Numbered from the stretch's first letter, positions 46,701 to 56,319 are shown. The stretch: DNA of 64,000 bases from Acinetobacter sp. TR3 (GCF_027105055.1 NZ_CP114264.1:1116001-1180000), one strand, 5' to 3'. The notes: generated by a model not told the origin, from the letters alone. Program-made: numbers and translations.

Positions 46701-47579
46701 ATTGTAAATGGTAGCTTGAATGGTTTGATTACAGGTGACCAAGTTAACCTGAATGCGCAAGGACAATTTGCAGATAAAAATGCAGGTTCAAACAAGAATG
46801 TAAATGTATCAGGTAATTTAAGTGGTACAGATTCAGGCAACTATAGCCTACAAGCGAATAGTCAGACTCAAGCGAGTATCAGCAAGAAACAAATTACAGG
46901 TGTATTGACAGCTCAAGATAAAGTTTACGATGGTACAAGCAGTGCGATCGTCAATGGTAGTTTGAATGGTTTGATCACAGGTGACCAAGTTAACCTGAAT
47001 GTGCAAGGACAATTTGCAGATAAAAATGCTGGCTCGAATAAAAATGTAAATGTATCAGGTAATTTAAGTGGTACAGATGCAGCGAACTATAGCTTACAAG
47101 CGAATAGTCAGACTCAAGCGAATATTGCAAAAGCCAAAGCACAAGTCATTGGTAATAGTTTAACGACGACTTATAACGGTCAGCAACAACAAGTCAATGG
47201 TTTCACTGCTCAAGGCTTAGTGAATGGGGAACGTGCTGAAGTTTTAACAAATGTAACGGCGACAGGTGCAAGCGCCATTTCAACAGGGAACTATCAGAAT
47301 CAGGTCAGTGGTCATGATCAGAACTATGATCTGACATTTACTGCTGGAATGTTGAAAATTGAAGCGCCATTGGTCGATCCAAAACCACCTATCGGACCTG
47401 AAAAACCGAGCCAACCTAATCTCTCAATTTGGCAAGATTTATTAGGTAATCCATATCAGCGAGCGATTCATTTTGCTCCACAAGCAAATAAACCAAAACA
47501 GTCGGATAACATCGAAATAGAAATTATTGGTGATGGTATCAACATGGATGGTATTCACACCTTAACGGGGAATTTTTAA
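34797..47579 (+). CDS. Giant TpsA exoprotein (filamentous-haemagglutinin family) with 32 YDG repeats
   Basis: The 4260-residue protein starts with an extended signal peptide (MNKVYKTVWNKSLGCWQVTS, hydrophobic part LRLSLLSLALLPISLWAG). The TPS secretion domain follows (LPTGGNVTVGSAQVSQ, GVIFSKTAQVNVGGIVAST), recognised by its TpsB partner. Residues about 500-1130 hold GLUG-type repeats (GGLVGNN). A few MBG-like domains come next, then 32 near-identical YDG-type repeats of 82 or 84 residues at nt 39198-47135, and a final MBG-like domain with a short tail. There is no VENN motif and no toxin-like C-terminus, so a large adhesin or biofilm protein is more likely than a contact-dependent inhibition toxin. 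It is 2 bp ahead of its transporter gene. Confidence 0.95.
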   Translation: MNKVYKTVWNKSLGCWQVTSELTRSHSRGGQSSTVTGHVKETKTWFQTLRLSLLSLALLPISLWAGVSDVQLPTGGNVTVGSAQVSQNNNTLNVHQNSQNVGIQWDTFNIGQNATVNFYQPNTSSIAVNRVLDSNASQIMGKLNANGQVFLLNPNGVIFSKTAQVNVGGIVASTLNVTDSDIISGNFTLKNQSNAASVENYGSVIANGGVVAFIAPTVINDGQIQAHNGVIHLTAADQVTLKLQDGQLTEYKVEIGTLQGLIDNRGAILANNGAIYLTAKAKDSLSKAVVNHSGIIEANRLSQNAKGEIVLVADMQQGTTNVSGVLKSEGHNGHAGGFIETSAAQVKIADSTHVSTLSDGGKTGTWLIDPTDFSINAGSAAQTGSGIGATTLQNNLNSTSVILETQNAGSEKGDINVNAAVTWNKDTTLTLKAHNDINVNASITAQNQDGKVVLLYGQNGSESANYYIKNGAKINLKAGQNFSTQKGTDVSKRIDYKVVTDLQALQNINNALAGNYVLGTDIDATVTKDWGVGDEKGFNPLGNEFDYFTGRFDGLGHTVSHLTINRPYSYDVGLFGHIDGAVIRNVGLVGGSVIGDSFVGGLVGQSGHQSLVENVFNTGSVQGYGTVGGLVGGNFDGSTIKNSYATGNVTGAQNSTYIGGLVGGNDGAVIENVYASGNVNGTDIVGGLVGDNNHGGTINNAYATGAVTGEQNVGGLVGNNYYDAEVKNAYATGAVTGTDRVGGLVGENLAAKIENTYALGKVTGATTVGGLLGKNVQGVVSNSYWDKNKTGLDTSSGSANTSGLTSDEMFNANKFIGFDFDKIWANADNQTTPYFKDHIGPNQVVNKQDQLGGYYSVIQNLNQLQNINQNLAGNYLLGNDIDAKNSQFWGDATGIGFNPLGDSSHAFTGKLDGLGHQISDLYISRETTDNVGLFGYIQNANLKNFGVVNSNIKGQNHVGAVVGSSTQSSQLYSIYSTGSVVGTGDAVGGLVGQQQDGSKIESAYSTSQVTGQNQVGGLVGTNQNAIIKDTYATGAVSGLSNVAGLVGSNQNQATIQNAYATGRVTGNSLVGGLVGNNNNATVSNGHWNKETTLQNASAGSSASSGLTNAEMKDASKFTFLDADSTLGGKQTAWRIYDGLSVPLLRSFLTTKDLSVTDKTTTYTGKEQHFADVWGLDSSKYTANGQTSGTDAGLYKAIYYSDNQHGYDFIGNEGTLTINKAKVTITGNSDSTIYNGKTQSINNPHYTVDGLVNGETESLLGNIAITGASGKDAGNYTNKVTGENSSTKNYDIAYVDGKFVINKKKATVYALDETREYNGFNQQINSFRADGLIDGETESVLAVNAVATRKDAGNYVHAVAYSNAAKGDKNYDLTFVNGTYTITKATATIKGNSLATTYNGQVQNVAGFTIAGLKGNDVNNQANIFSGVTASGASDRNAGSYTNTVAGAASTTNYNIVYENGSLNIAKKQITGVLTAQDKVYDGTTNAIINGSLNGLITGDQVNLNAQGQFADKNAGSNKNVNVSGNLSGTDAGNYDLAANTSAQANISKKQVTGSITAQDKVYDGTTSAIINGSLNGLITGDQVNLNVEGQFADKNAGSNKNVNVSGNLTGTDAANYDLAANTSAQASISKKQIIGSITAQDKVYDGTTSAIINGSLNGLITGDQVNLNAQGQFTDKNAGSNKNVNVSGNLSGTDASNYDLAANTSAQASISKKQIIGSITAQDKVYDGTTSAIINGSLNGLITGDQVNLNAQGQFTDKNAGSNKNVNVSGNLSGTDASNYDLAANTSAQASISKKQIIGSITAQDKVYDGTTSAIINGSLNGLITGDQVNLNAQGQFTDKNAGSNKNVNVSGNLSGTDASNYDLAANTSAQANISKKQITGVLTAQDKVYDGTTSAIVNGSLNASDVITGDQVSVGTTGQFVDKNAGQNKVVTASSSLVGLDAGNYELTTNGQVTANISKKQITGVLTAQDKVYDGTTSAIVNGSLNAGGVITGDQVSVGTTGQFVDKNAGQNKVVTASSSLVGLDAGNYELTTNGQVTANISKKQITGNITAQDKVYDGTTSAIVNGSLNGLITGDQVNLNAQGQFADKNAGSNKNVNVSGNLSGTDAGNYSLQANSQTQANISKKQITGVLTAQDKVYDGTTSAIVNGSLNGLITGDQVNLNAQGQFADKNAGSNKNVNVLGNLSGTDAGNYDLAANTSAQANISKKQITGVLTAQDKVYDGTTNAIVNGSLNGLIAGDQVNLNAQGQFADKNAGSNKNVNVSGNLSGTDSGNYSLQANSQTQANISKKQITGVLTAQDKVYDGTTNAIVNGSLNGLITGDQVNLNAQGQFADKNAGSNKNVNVSGNLSGTDANNYDLAANTSAQANISKKQITGVLTAQDKVYDGTTNAIVNGSLNGLITGDQVNLNAQGQFADKNAGSNKNVNVSGNLTGTDAANYSLQANSQTQANISKKQITGVLTAQDKVYDGTTSAIVNGSLNASDVITGDQVSVGTTGQFVDKNAGQNKVVTASSSLVGLDAGNYELTTTGQVTANISKKQITGSITAQDKVYDGTTSAIVSGALNAGSVITGDQVNLNAQGQFADKNAGQNKVVTASSSLVGLDAGNYELTTTGQVTANISKKQITGSITAQDKVYDGTTSAIVNGSLNGLITGDQVNLNAQGQFADKNAGSNKNVNVSGNLTGTDAANYSLQANSQTQANISKKQITGVLTAQDKVYDGTTSAIVNGSLNGLITGDQVNLNAQGQFADKNAGQNKVVTASSSLVGLDAGNYELTTTGQVTANISKKQITGSITAQDKVYDGTTSAIVNGSLNASDVITGDQVNLNAQGQFADKNAGQNKVVTASSSLVGLDAGNYELTTTGQVTANISKKQITGVLTAQDKVYDGTTSAIVNGSLNASDVITGDQVSVGTTGQFVDKNAGQNKVVTASSSLVGLDAGNYELTTTGQVTANISKKQITGSITAQDKVYDGTTSAIVNGSLNGLITGDQVNLNAQGQFADKNAGSNKNVNVSGNLSGIDSGNYSLQANSQTQANISKKQITGVLTAQDKVYDGTTSAIVNGSLNASDVITGDQVSVGTTGQFVDKNAGQNKVVTASSSLVGLDAGNYELTTNGQVTANISKKQVTGSITAQDKVYDGTTNAIVNGSLNASDVITGDQVSVGTTGQFVDKNAGQNKVVTASSSLVGLDAGNYELTATGQVTANISKKQITGSITAQDKVYDGTTSAIVNGSLNGLITGDQVNLNAQGQFADKNAGSNKNVNVSGNLSGIDSGNYSLQANSQTQASISKKQITGSITAQDKVYDGTTNAIVNGSLNGLITGDQVNLNAQGQFADKNAGSNKNVNVSGNLTGTDAGNYDLLANTSAQANISKKQITGSITAQDKVYDGTTSAIVNGSLNGLITGDQVNLNAQGQFADKNAGSNKNVNVSGNLTGTDAANYSLQANSQTQANISKKQITGVLTAQDKVYDGTTNAIVNGSLNGLISGDQVKLNAQGQFADKNAGSNKNVNVSGNLSGTDAGNYSLQANSQTQANISKKQITGVLTAQDKVYDGTTSAIVNGSLNASDVITGDQVSVGTTGQFVDKNAGQNKVVTASSSLVGLDAGNYELTTNGQVTANISKKQVTGSITAQDKVYDGTTNAIVNGSLNASDVITGDQVSVGTTGQFVDKNAGQNKVVTASSSLVGLDAGNYELTATGQVTANISKKQITGSITAQDKVYDGTTSAIVNGSLNGLITGDQVNLNAQGQFADKNAGSNKNVNVSGNLSGTDSGNYSLQANSQTQASISKKQITGVLTAQDKVYDGTTSAIVNGSLNGLITGDQVNLNAQGQFADKNAGSNKNVNVSGNLSGTDAGNYSLQANSQTQANISKKQITGVLTAQDKVYDGTTSAIVNGSLNASDVITGDQVSVGTTGQFVDKNAGQNKVVTASSSLVGLDAGNYELTTTGQVAANISKKQITGVLTAQDKVYDGTTNAIVNGSLNGLITGDQVNLNAQGQFADKNAGSNKNVNVSGNLSGTDSGNYSLQANSQTQASISKKQITGVLTAQDKVYDGTSSAIVNGSLNGLITGDQVNLNVQGQFADKNAGSNKNVNVSGNLSGTDAANYSLQANSQTQANIAKAKAQVIGNSLTTTYNGQQQQVNGFTAQGLVNGERAEVLTNVTATGASAISTGNYQNQVSGHDQNYDLTFTAGMLKIEAPLVDPKPPIGPEKPSQPNLSIWQDLLGNPYQRAIHFAPQANKPKQSDNIEIEIIGDGINMDGIHTLTGNF
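39198..47135 (+). repeat. Array of 32 tandem 246/252-bp repeats inside tpsA
   Basis: The array spans 7938 bp: 21 units of 246 bp and 11 of 252 bp. Each begins with a codon for Q of Q(I/V)(T/I)G and contains AQDKVYDGT. Units combine two front halves (NGLITGDQVNLNAQ or NASDVITGDQVSVGT) with three back halves (YDLAANTSAQ, YSLQANSQTQ, YELTTxGQVT), so the array is a mosaic made by recombination. Confidence 0.95.
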
Positions 47580-47581
47580 TT

Positions 47582-49255
47582 ATGTTATATCCGAAGACAA
47601 CATTATTGATGAGTATGCTTTCACTGAGTAGCTTTTCAGTTTTTGCAGATAATGTGCCAAATGCTGGACTACTTCTTCAACAGCAAACCATACAGCAATA
47701 CCAACCTCAAGCTGAGGTGAATATTGAGCAGCCTGCACAAATGCAAATCGCGCAAGCAGATGCTCAACAGCAAGTTAAAGTTGAACAGATTGTAATTACA
47801 GGAAATCAAAGCATTAGCACAGCAGATTTACATGCTTTGGTTGCCGATGCTGAAACTAAGATGTTGACACTTGCTGATTTACAGCAATTAACGAAATGGA
47901 TTACGACTTATTATCAACAACAGGGTTATCCCTATAGTCGGGCGTATTTACCTGTACAAAGTTTGAAAAATGGTGTGGTTAAGATTGCGATTTTGGAGGC
48001 AAAATATGATCGTATCATTATCAATAATCAAACCAAAACATCGCCACACTTAATCCAAGCTATTTTGCAGCCGTTACAGTCAGGCAATATTATTGACTCG
48101 GCGACTTTACAGCAGCAGCTTAAATTGTTGAATCGTTTAGATGGGATTCAAACACGTAATATCATTAGCGCAGGGCGTTATGCTGGAACCAGTGATTTAA
48201 CAATTGATATTCAGCCAACATCATCACTGACAGGCTATGTCGGTTTAGATAATTATGGCAATGAATATACCCATGAAGTGCGTTTAAATGCTGGCGTTGC
48301 AGTCAATAATGCTTTGGGTTTGGGTGATCGCTTGACTGTGGATGGCATGACATCGGGCAATCTAAACTTTGGTCGACTGGGCTACGAAGCAACAATGAAT
48401 GGTATCGGTACACGTCTAGGTGCGAGTTATTCTGATTTAGCCTATGAATTAGGTAAAGAATATAAAGCTTTAGATGCGACGGGCACAGCACAGCAAATCA
48501 GTGTATGGTTGAATCAACCAATATTATTGAATAATCGTAGTGAAGTGATTTTGGGTGTGCAATATGATCATAAACGCCTGAAAGATGATATTAACGTCGC
48601 AGAAATTTATCGGGATCGGAATATTGATGTCGGACGTATTCGTTTAGATGCTTCTCAATATGATGATTTTGCAGGTGGCGGTTTAACTCAACTTGGCGTT
48701 GCAACAGATATTGGACGGGTTAATTTTAAAAATGCGATGGCAGAACTTGGTGATCAAGCAACGGCAAAAACACAAGGTGAATTTGTTAGTGCCTTTATGA
48801 ATGTCTCTCGCTTGCAAAATTTAAATGGTTCAAAAACCCAAATCTATGCAGCTTTACAAGCACAATATAGCCCTGATAATTTAGATAGCGCTCAGCAATT
48901 TAGTGTTGGTGGTGCGTCGAATATTGCAGGATATAAGAATAGTGCGTTAAGTGGTTCAACTGGATATTACGTTTTGTCTGAACTTAGACAGAGTTTATAT
49001 GCTTCTGCACAAAATCAACTTGCAGCGAAGATCTATGTCGATACAGCAACGGTTAAACACCAAGCACGAGAGTGGAGTGGTTTAACAGGCAAAAATATAG
49101 AACAGATTAGTAGTGCAGGTTTTGGACTAAACTGGTCAAATGCGATGCAATGGCAAGCAGCATTAACTGTAGGGTTCCCGATAGGCTCACAACCTGATAG
49201 CGTTGATAAGCGTAATGACGTCGAAGCTTGGCTTAATTTAAGTAAACGTTTTTAA
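47582..49255 (+). CDS. TpsB outer-membrane transporter (ShlB/FhaC/HecB family)
   Basis: The 557-residue protein has a signal peptide, a glutamine-rich linker (about residues 25-65), a POTRA domain (KVEQIVITGNQSISTADLHA, with GYPYSRAYLP) and a C-terminal 16-strand-type barrel ending NLSKRF. It exports the TpsA protein encoded 2 bp upstream across the outer membrane. The loop-6 tip, usually VRGY with a conserved arginine, reads NIAGYK here, an unusual change at a functionally important site. A terminator lies about 70 bp downstream, closing the tps operon. Confidence 0.93.
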   Translation: MLYPKTTLLMSMLSLSSFSVFADNVPNAGLLLQQQTIQQYQPQAEVNIEQPAQMQIAQADAQQQVKVEQIVITGNQSISTADLHALVADAETKMLTLADLQQLTKWITTYYQQQGYPYSRAYLPVQSLKNGVVKIAILEAKYDRIIINNQTKTSPHLIQAILQPLQSGNIIDSATLQQQLKLLNRLDGIQTRNIISAGRYAGTSDLTIDIQPTSSLTGYVGLDNYGNEYTHEVRLNAGVAVNNALGLGDRLTVDGMTSGNLNFGRLGYEATMNGIGTRLGASYSDLAYELGKEYKALDATGTAQQISVWLNQPILLNNRSEVILGVQYDHKRLKDDINVAEIYRDRNIDVGRIRLDASQYDDFAGGGLTQLGVATDIGRVNFKNAMAELGDQATAKTQGEFVSAFMNVSRLQNLNGSKTQIYAALQAQYSPDNLDSAQQFSVGGASNIAGYKNSALSGSTGYYVLSELRQSLYASAQNQLAAKIYVDTATVKHQAREWSGLTGKNIEQISSAGFGLNWSNAMQWQAALTVGFPIGSQPDSVDKRNDVEAWLNLSKRF

Positions 49256-49325
49256 ATAAGAACCGAGTTATGATCAGTTAAAATCGTTGGGATTCTGATG
49301 ATTTTAACGAGCAAAATTAAGAAAT

Positions 49326-49355
49326 AAAAAAGCAAAGCCGAGGCTTTGCTTTTTT
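49326..49355. terminator. Bidirectional terminator between tpsB and purB
   Basis: AAAAAAGCAAAGCC and GGCTTTGCTTTTTT form a perfect stem with A and T tracts on both sides, between the convergent tpsB and purB genes. Confidence 0.9.
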
Positions 49356-49367
49356 AATCAACAAAAC

Positions 49368-50765
<1,398 letters not shown>

Positions 50766-50810
50766 TTAATTTTGGAATAAACATAAAAATAAATTCGTCT
50801 TAGCATCGGT

Positions 50811-51542
50811 TTATACCACCTGATACTGTAAACGAGCGAGAGCTTGAATATCTTGTAATAACTTACGTTTAGTAAAAATCATACTCCAAGAGCTACCACC
50901 GAGCTGCTTCCATAAATGTGCAAGTTGTAAGCCAGTAAATAAACATGCACGAATACGGTTGGTATGATTGATGTCTTTAAATGCTTCAGCATTACCACGA
51001 ACTAAAATGCGAGGATTGATTTGCCCCGCTGTTTCCACATAAGTTTGTGCAAGGTTGGCGATAATACTTGGATGCAAATAGTTGTTATCGAAAAATGAAA
51101 GCTGTTTTAATATTTTTTGCTGAGCTGCTTCGATAATTTTGACGTATTCAGGATTGCTATACACTTTCTTTTCTAATTGCAATAACGCCATTGCATAAGA
51201 CATTGGGAGTTTAGCAGTCGACATTTTCGGAATACGAGATTTAGGCGCAGTATTAAAAGGTTGGGTTATACAACCTTCTAATGTTTTTAAACCAAGAGAG
51301 ATATCTGCAAGTTGATTAAAAAAATCTAAAGTTTGAGTGGCATTATTGGTGGCTGGGCGAATATTAAGACTGGCTTTAATCAGTAGTTCAAAATAAAAAT
51401 TACCGCTATCGCCAATACTTTGCTGACCCGCCATTGCAGTCATATGCGTGAGCTGAGTTGCTTGAAACACAGCAGCCAATGCCAAAGCACGATTTTGTCG
51501 AACATTCAACGCTTGGGCGTGCTGAAAGGGTAACTCCACCAT
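50811..51542 (-). CDS. hflD: HflD-family protein
   Basis: The 243-residue protein shows the family's helical layout with [20 protein letters not shown] near the start and a long C-terminal helical region ([20 protein letters not shown]). In E. coli HflD is a peripheral inner-membrane protein that affects lambda CII stability; its housekeeping role is uncertain. It lies 18 bp downstream of mnmA and upstream of purB, a conserved order that supports the assignment. Confidence 0.92.
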   Translation of the reverse strand: MVELPFQHAQALNVRQNRALALAAVFQATQLTHMTAMAGQQSIGDSGNFYFELLIKASLNIRPATNNATQTLDFFNQLADISLGLKTLEGCITQPFNTAPKSRIPKMSTAKLPMSYAMALLQLEKKVYSNPEYVKIIEAAQQKILKQLSFFDNNYLHPSIIANLAQTYVETAGQINPRILVRGNAEAFKDINHTNRIRACLFTGLQLAHLWKQLGGSSWSMIFTKRKLLQDIQALARLQYQVV

Positions 51543-51560
51543 GCTTCGCTTCCAATTTCC

Positions 51561-52694
<1,134 letters not shown>

Positions 52695-52698
52695 CTAA

Positions 52699-53187
52699 TT
52701 AAGCATCCAAATGAGAAGTGAATGAGGGAGAAAAAGGGTGCTCGTAAATAAGCGATAAAGGGTATTTTTTGCCAGCAAGAGCATCTTCAACAGCTTTTAA
52801 AACCAATGGGCTACGCGCACGAGCAGATTCTTGTAGTTCTTCTAAATTCATCCACACAGCACCAACAATACCTGTATCGAGTTGTGCATTTTCCTCAACT
52901 GTCGTGACATGTGCCAAGAAGCAAAAACGGTAATAGGTACGATCTGGAAACATCGGGGGAGTATAGGTATAAATACCGAGCAGATGATCAATTTCAACAT
53001 GATGACCTGTTTCTTCTAAGGTCTCACGGATGGCTGCTTCAACAATGGTTTCGCCACATTCGACATGACCCGCAGGTTGATTAAACACGGTATGTACAAA
53101 GCCTTCGCTGTGTTCTTCAACAAACAGAAAACGTCCGTCTTTTTCGACTACAGTGGCGACTGTGACATGAGGTGTCCAAGCGGTCAT
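52699..53187 (-). CDS. NUDIX hydrolase (NudJ-like phosphatase)
   Basis: The 162-residue product is preferred from the ATG at 53187 (MTAWTPHVTVATVVEKDG); four more residues would come from an ATG at 53199. The Nudix box GHVECGETIVEAAIRETLEETG (GX5EX7REUXEEXG pattern) is complete at about 38-60. The start HVTVATVVEKDGRFLFVEE resembles E. coli NudJ, which hydrolyses nucleoside di- and triphosphates and thiamine pyrophosphate intermediates. It is the first gene of the run NUDIX-mnmA-hflD-purB, an arrangement also seen for nudJ in other gammaproteobacteria. Confidence 0.9.
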   Translation of the reverse strand: MTAWTPHVTVATVVEKDGRFLFVEEHSEGFVHTVFNQPAGHVECGETIVEAAIRETLEETGHHVEIDHLLGIYTYTPPMFPDRTYYRFCFLAHVTTVEENAQLDTGIVGAVWMNLEELQESARARSPLVLKAVEDALAGKKYPLSLIYEHPFSPSFTSHLDA

Positions 53188-53298
53188 AGAAAGCACCATG
53201 ATTTTAAAAAACGTATTCTACAAAATTTGGGGCGTGCTGGCTAGGTTATACATGTCGGAGTCATTACAAATACAGCCTTTGATTGCTCAGCTAAAATA

Positions 53299-55707
53299 TC
53301 AAGTTTTTAAAAAACCTAATTCATAGACTTGTGGGCGTAATTTATCACCCAAAGCAGTATAAGCAGTTTTAAACGCTTCAAACGACACGGGCGTATAATC
53401 ATCGCTTTCATTGCGCGCAACTAACGCCATACGGATTTGATACCAACCAACATCAGTACGATTGAGTTTAAATTCTTCTCTCACCGTATGATTATCAGTA
53501 TGTTTAAAGTAGGCTTGCCAGAGTTTTTTACCTTCGGCTAACACTTTTTTTGCTTCACTGCTGAATTTTTTGCCTTTTAAATATTGCAACATAAAATCAC
53601 TTTCAAAACGGTCTGGCGCACCCACTTCGCTTTCACTAAAAGGAATAAAACGATTCACAATCGACCACTTTTGATTATTCCATTCTAAATCATTGGCACT
53701 GGCGGTTAAGTTACTGCCATTAAACAACATCCAGATTAAACAATCCTGTTTAAATTCATCGCTGAGTACTTCGGTCGGTTGTAAAAACTGGTCACGGTCA
53801 TTGAGCCAAGTGGGTTTTATGAGGCGACGGACTGAAAATATAATCGCCGCTTGCCAAAGGTTTTCGGCGGTGACAAAAAAAGCACCTGCACTACAATAAC
53901 CAGAAGACAGTAATGCGGTTTGTGTTGCGGCATTTTGAAAATCATTACCTTTACAAATCATGCTACCAATTGCACCATCTGCCCATTTATCACCTCGAAC
54001 GTCTTTCGTATTTGTCGTTGGTGTAACCGCATTCTTTAATGGAATAGCATCTACTTTATTTGAACGTGGACGTGTAATCCATTCACTTAAAAAATTATCG
54101 GTTGATATGTTAAAGAACTGCTTTTCTCCAATCGGTTGAGCTTTTTTATCTATGGTTTCAGTTGTGATTGAGTCAATAACATTTTTATTTTTTGAAAGTT
54201 GATTGGTTTTCCAAACTAAAAACCCAATTGGAAAGTTTCCTTTTAAGCCATCAAAGGCTTTACTATGCACTACAAAACCACCTAAATATTGTGCACTCCA
54301 TTGTTCTCTAAATGCTTGAAAATTAGGTGCGTTAACGTATTTTAGTGTTGAAAACATAGCCAAAGTAGCATTAGGAATTTCAATCGCTAAGCGGACTAGA
54401 AACTGAGTAAATAGTTCACGAGAAGCATAACCCATATCTTTCATAAATTGGGCTGTTTGTGTACTTGCAACTCCTGTTTTTACTTCGGCATTTTTACCAG
54501 CAGATTTTGTTACATTGTCTACATTCATAGCTTCCGCATAAGGCGGATTGATTAAAATCAGTATTTTTTTGCCTTCAGTAATCGCATCACGTAAGGCTTG
54601 CGGTACTTTATTGCTGAGGCTGTAATCAATTTTGCCATCATCAGTAATATCATCATTGAGATAATCATATTGAAAACGTGTCGCAGCCACACAAGTTTTA
54701 GTGGCTTTCATCACATCGACATCGGCTTGGTCAAGCGTACTCATAAAAATATTACGGTGGTTGGAATGTTTGACTTCCAAATTGCCCACGCCACAACACA
54801 TATCCCACACCACATAATTTTTTTGCCAATTTTTGCCTAAAGTTTCACTTAACATATCATAGGCTTTATCCACCACATGCAAGGGCGTATAAAATGCGCC
54901 TTTAAAACTACGTTCATCAATGGCAATTAAACTGTCTCGGCGTTCAAGCAAGTAATTACGATATTCTTCTTTAGGCGGACGGTGATAAATCGCCCAAAAC
55001 CGACGATAACCTTCTTTATTGCCTAACTCATACATATTGCCATTCAGCATAAATGCAGGTTTATCATCCATAAATATCAGTTTGGCAGGTAGGTCTTTAT
55101 GGGTGCTGATTTTGCCATCATTCATAATATCCGCAAAAAACAGCAAGGCATAATCTTCATTGGCAACACCTAACAGCTCTTTGCCAATCATCACCACCCA
55201 TTTATCAAACACTTGTTTTAAATTGTCAGGGGTAATTTGGGTACGAATAATATCGCCCGATTTTATGGCTGCTTTGACCGTAGAAATAAATTCTTCTTCA
55301 TGTGTCGCCAATTTGAACGAGACAAAATATGTCCCAATATAGGCGGAAATCGCTTCTAATGCCTCTTGGGTATATTGGCTAGCAGATTTACCCCATTTTA
55401 CGGTTTTCTTTTCTAAAAATGGAATTACATCACTGCTTTTCATAATTGCAGCTTTTTCGGTATCAATTACCGCAAGAAAGGGTGGAACAGTTTCGCCTTT
55501 ATTCAGCGATTGTTGCACATAATGCAAAAGTTGGGTAAACATGGCATAACTGCTGTGTTTACCTGTATCTTTTGCTTCAAACCAAATCTCTTCGGTTTGA
55601 ATGTCGATTAAACCTTTGGTGTAACCTTTTAGCCCCAATGCTTTAATATAAGCATCTTTAACGTCTTCTTCACTTTTTACTTTTTTTAAAGATTCATACA
55701 ATGACAT
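53299..55707 (-). CDS. Single-chain restriction-modification enzyme (Type IIG-like DNA adenine methyltransferase)
   Basis: The 802-residue protein has N6-adenine methyltransferase motifs: FKGAFYTPLHVVDKAYDML (motif X, about 268-285), VWDMCCGVGNL (motif I, about 300-310) and INPPYAEA (motif IV, NPPY at 387-390). Near the N-terminus, D35 and EAK at 44-46 (IWFEAKD) fit a PD-(D/E)XK nuclease core. The C-terminal 350 residues probably hold target recognition. No separate endonuclease or specificity gene adjoins it, so cutting and methylating functions would be in one chain. It sits between housekeeping genes, suggesting acquisition as a single-gene cargo. Confidence 0.8.
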   Translation of the reverse strand: MSLYESLKKVKSEEDVKDAYIKALGLKGYTKGLIDIQTEEIWFEAKDTGKHSSYAMFTQLLHYVQQSLNKGETVPPFLAVIDTEKAAIMKSSDVIPFLEKKTVKWGKSASQYTQEALEAISAYIGTYFVSFKLATHEEEFISTVKAAIKSGDIIRTQITPDNLKQVFDKWVVMIGKELLGVANEDYALLFFADIMNDGKISTHKDLPAKLIFMDDKPAFMLNGNMYELGNKEGYRRFWAIYHRPPKEEYRNYLLERRDSLIAIDERSFKGAFYTPLHVVDKAYDMLSETLGKNWQKNYVVWDMCCGVGNLEVKHSNHRNIFMSTLDQADVDVMKATKTCVAATRFQYDYLNDDITDDGKIDYSLSNKVPQALRDAITEGKKILILINPPYAEAMNVDNVTKSAGKNAEVKTGVASTQTAQFMKDMGYASRELFTQFLVRLAIEIPNATLAMFSTLKYVNAPNFQAFREQWSAQYLGGFVVHSKAFDGLKGNFPIGFLVWKTNQLSKNKNVIDSITTETIDKKAQPIGEKQFFNISTDNFLSEWITRPRSNKVDAIPLKNAVTPTTNTKDVRGDKWADGAIGSMICKGNDFQNAATQTALLSSGYCSAGAFFVTAENLWQAAIIFSVRRLIKPTWLNDRDQFLQPTEVLSDEFKQDCLIWMLFNGSNLTASANDLEWNNQKWSIVNRFIPFSESEVGAPDRFESDFMLQYLKGKKFSSEAKKVLAEGKKLWQAYFKHTDNHTVREEFKLNRTDVGWYQIRMALVARNESDDYTPVSFEAFKTAYTALGDKLRPQVYELGFLKT

Positions 55708-55734
55708 TTTAAAATCCTAAAATATATATTTCTA

Positions 55735-56277
55735 TTATTGAGCTTGATCTAAATGATTATCCTTAACTTTCACATAATGGCGTGCTGAATAAGGTAAAAA
55801 TTCCATTTCTTTTTCAGTCAGCGCACGAACTTGTTGTACTGGACTACCGACATAGAGATAACCGCTTTTTAACACTTTACGTGGTGGCACAAGGCTACCT
55901 GCTCCAATCATTACATCATCTTCAATAATCACGTCATCTAAAACAACGGTATTAATCCCGATCAGGACACGATTACCAATGGTACAACCATGTAAAGTCA
56001 CATGATGTCCAACCGTCACATCTTCACCAATGACTAAAGGTGAACCATTTGGTTTAGCTTGGTTTTTATGGCTGACGTGTAACATACAGTGGTCTTGCAC
56101 ATTACTATTTTTGCCAATTTGAATCGAATGCACATCACCACGAATCACGGCAAAGGGCCAAACAGAAACATTCTCTGCTAATTTGACATCACCAATTACC
56201 ACAGACATGTCATCTACATAACAGCTTGAATCAACATCAGGTGTTTGATCGAGATACGGACGAATGTTCTTAGTCAT
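55735..56277 (-). CDS. Gamma-carbonic-anhydrase-like hexapeptide-repeat protein
   Basis: The 180-residue product is chosen from the ATG at 56277 (MTKNIRPYLDQTPDVD); an upstream in-frame ATG at 56325 lies inside the terminator hairpin of the next gene and is unlikely. The left-handed beta-helix repeats are visible (VSVWPFAVIRGDVHSIQIG, VIIEDDVMIGAGSLV). Histidines for metal binding are in DHCMLHVSH and TVGHHVTLHG. Relatives are YrdA and PaaY, gamma-carbonic-anhydrase-like or thioesterase-like proteins with a metal at the trimer interface. The substrate is uncertain. Confidence 0.9.
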   Translation of the reverse strand: MTKNIRPYLDQTPDVDSSCYVDDMSVVIGDVKLAENVSVWPFAVIRGDVHSIQIGKNSNVQDHCMLHVSHKNQAKPNGSPLVIGEDVTVGHHVTLHGCTIGNRVLIGINTVVLDDVIIEDDVMIGAGSLVPPRKVLKSGYLYVGSPVQQVRALTEKEMEFLPYSARHYVKVKDNHLDQAQ

Positions 56278-56319
56278 TAGAAGCTTCAAAACAAAATATG
56301 ATGGAATTATAAAATAAAA

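Noticed and set aside
39198..47135. Regular repeats resembling a CRISPR-like or satellite array
   Set aside because: Units are 246/252 bp, fully coding and in frame; there are no short repeats with unique spacers and no cas genes.
34797..47579. CdiA-type contact-dependent inhibition toxin
   Set aside because: No VENN motif, no toxin-like C-terminus and no immunity gene; the transporter follows directly instead.
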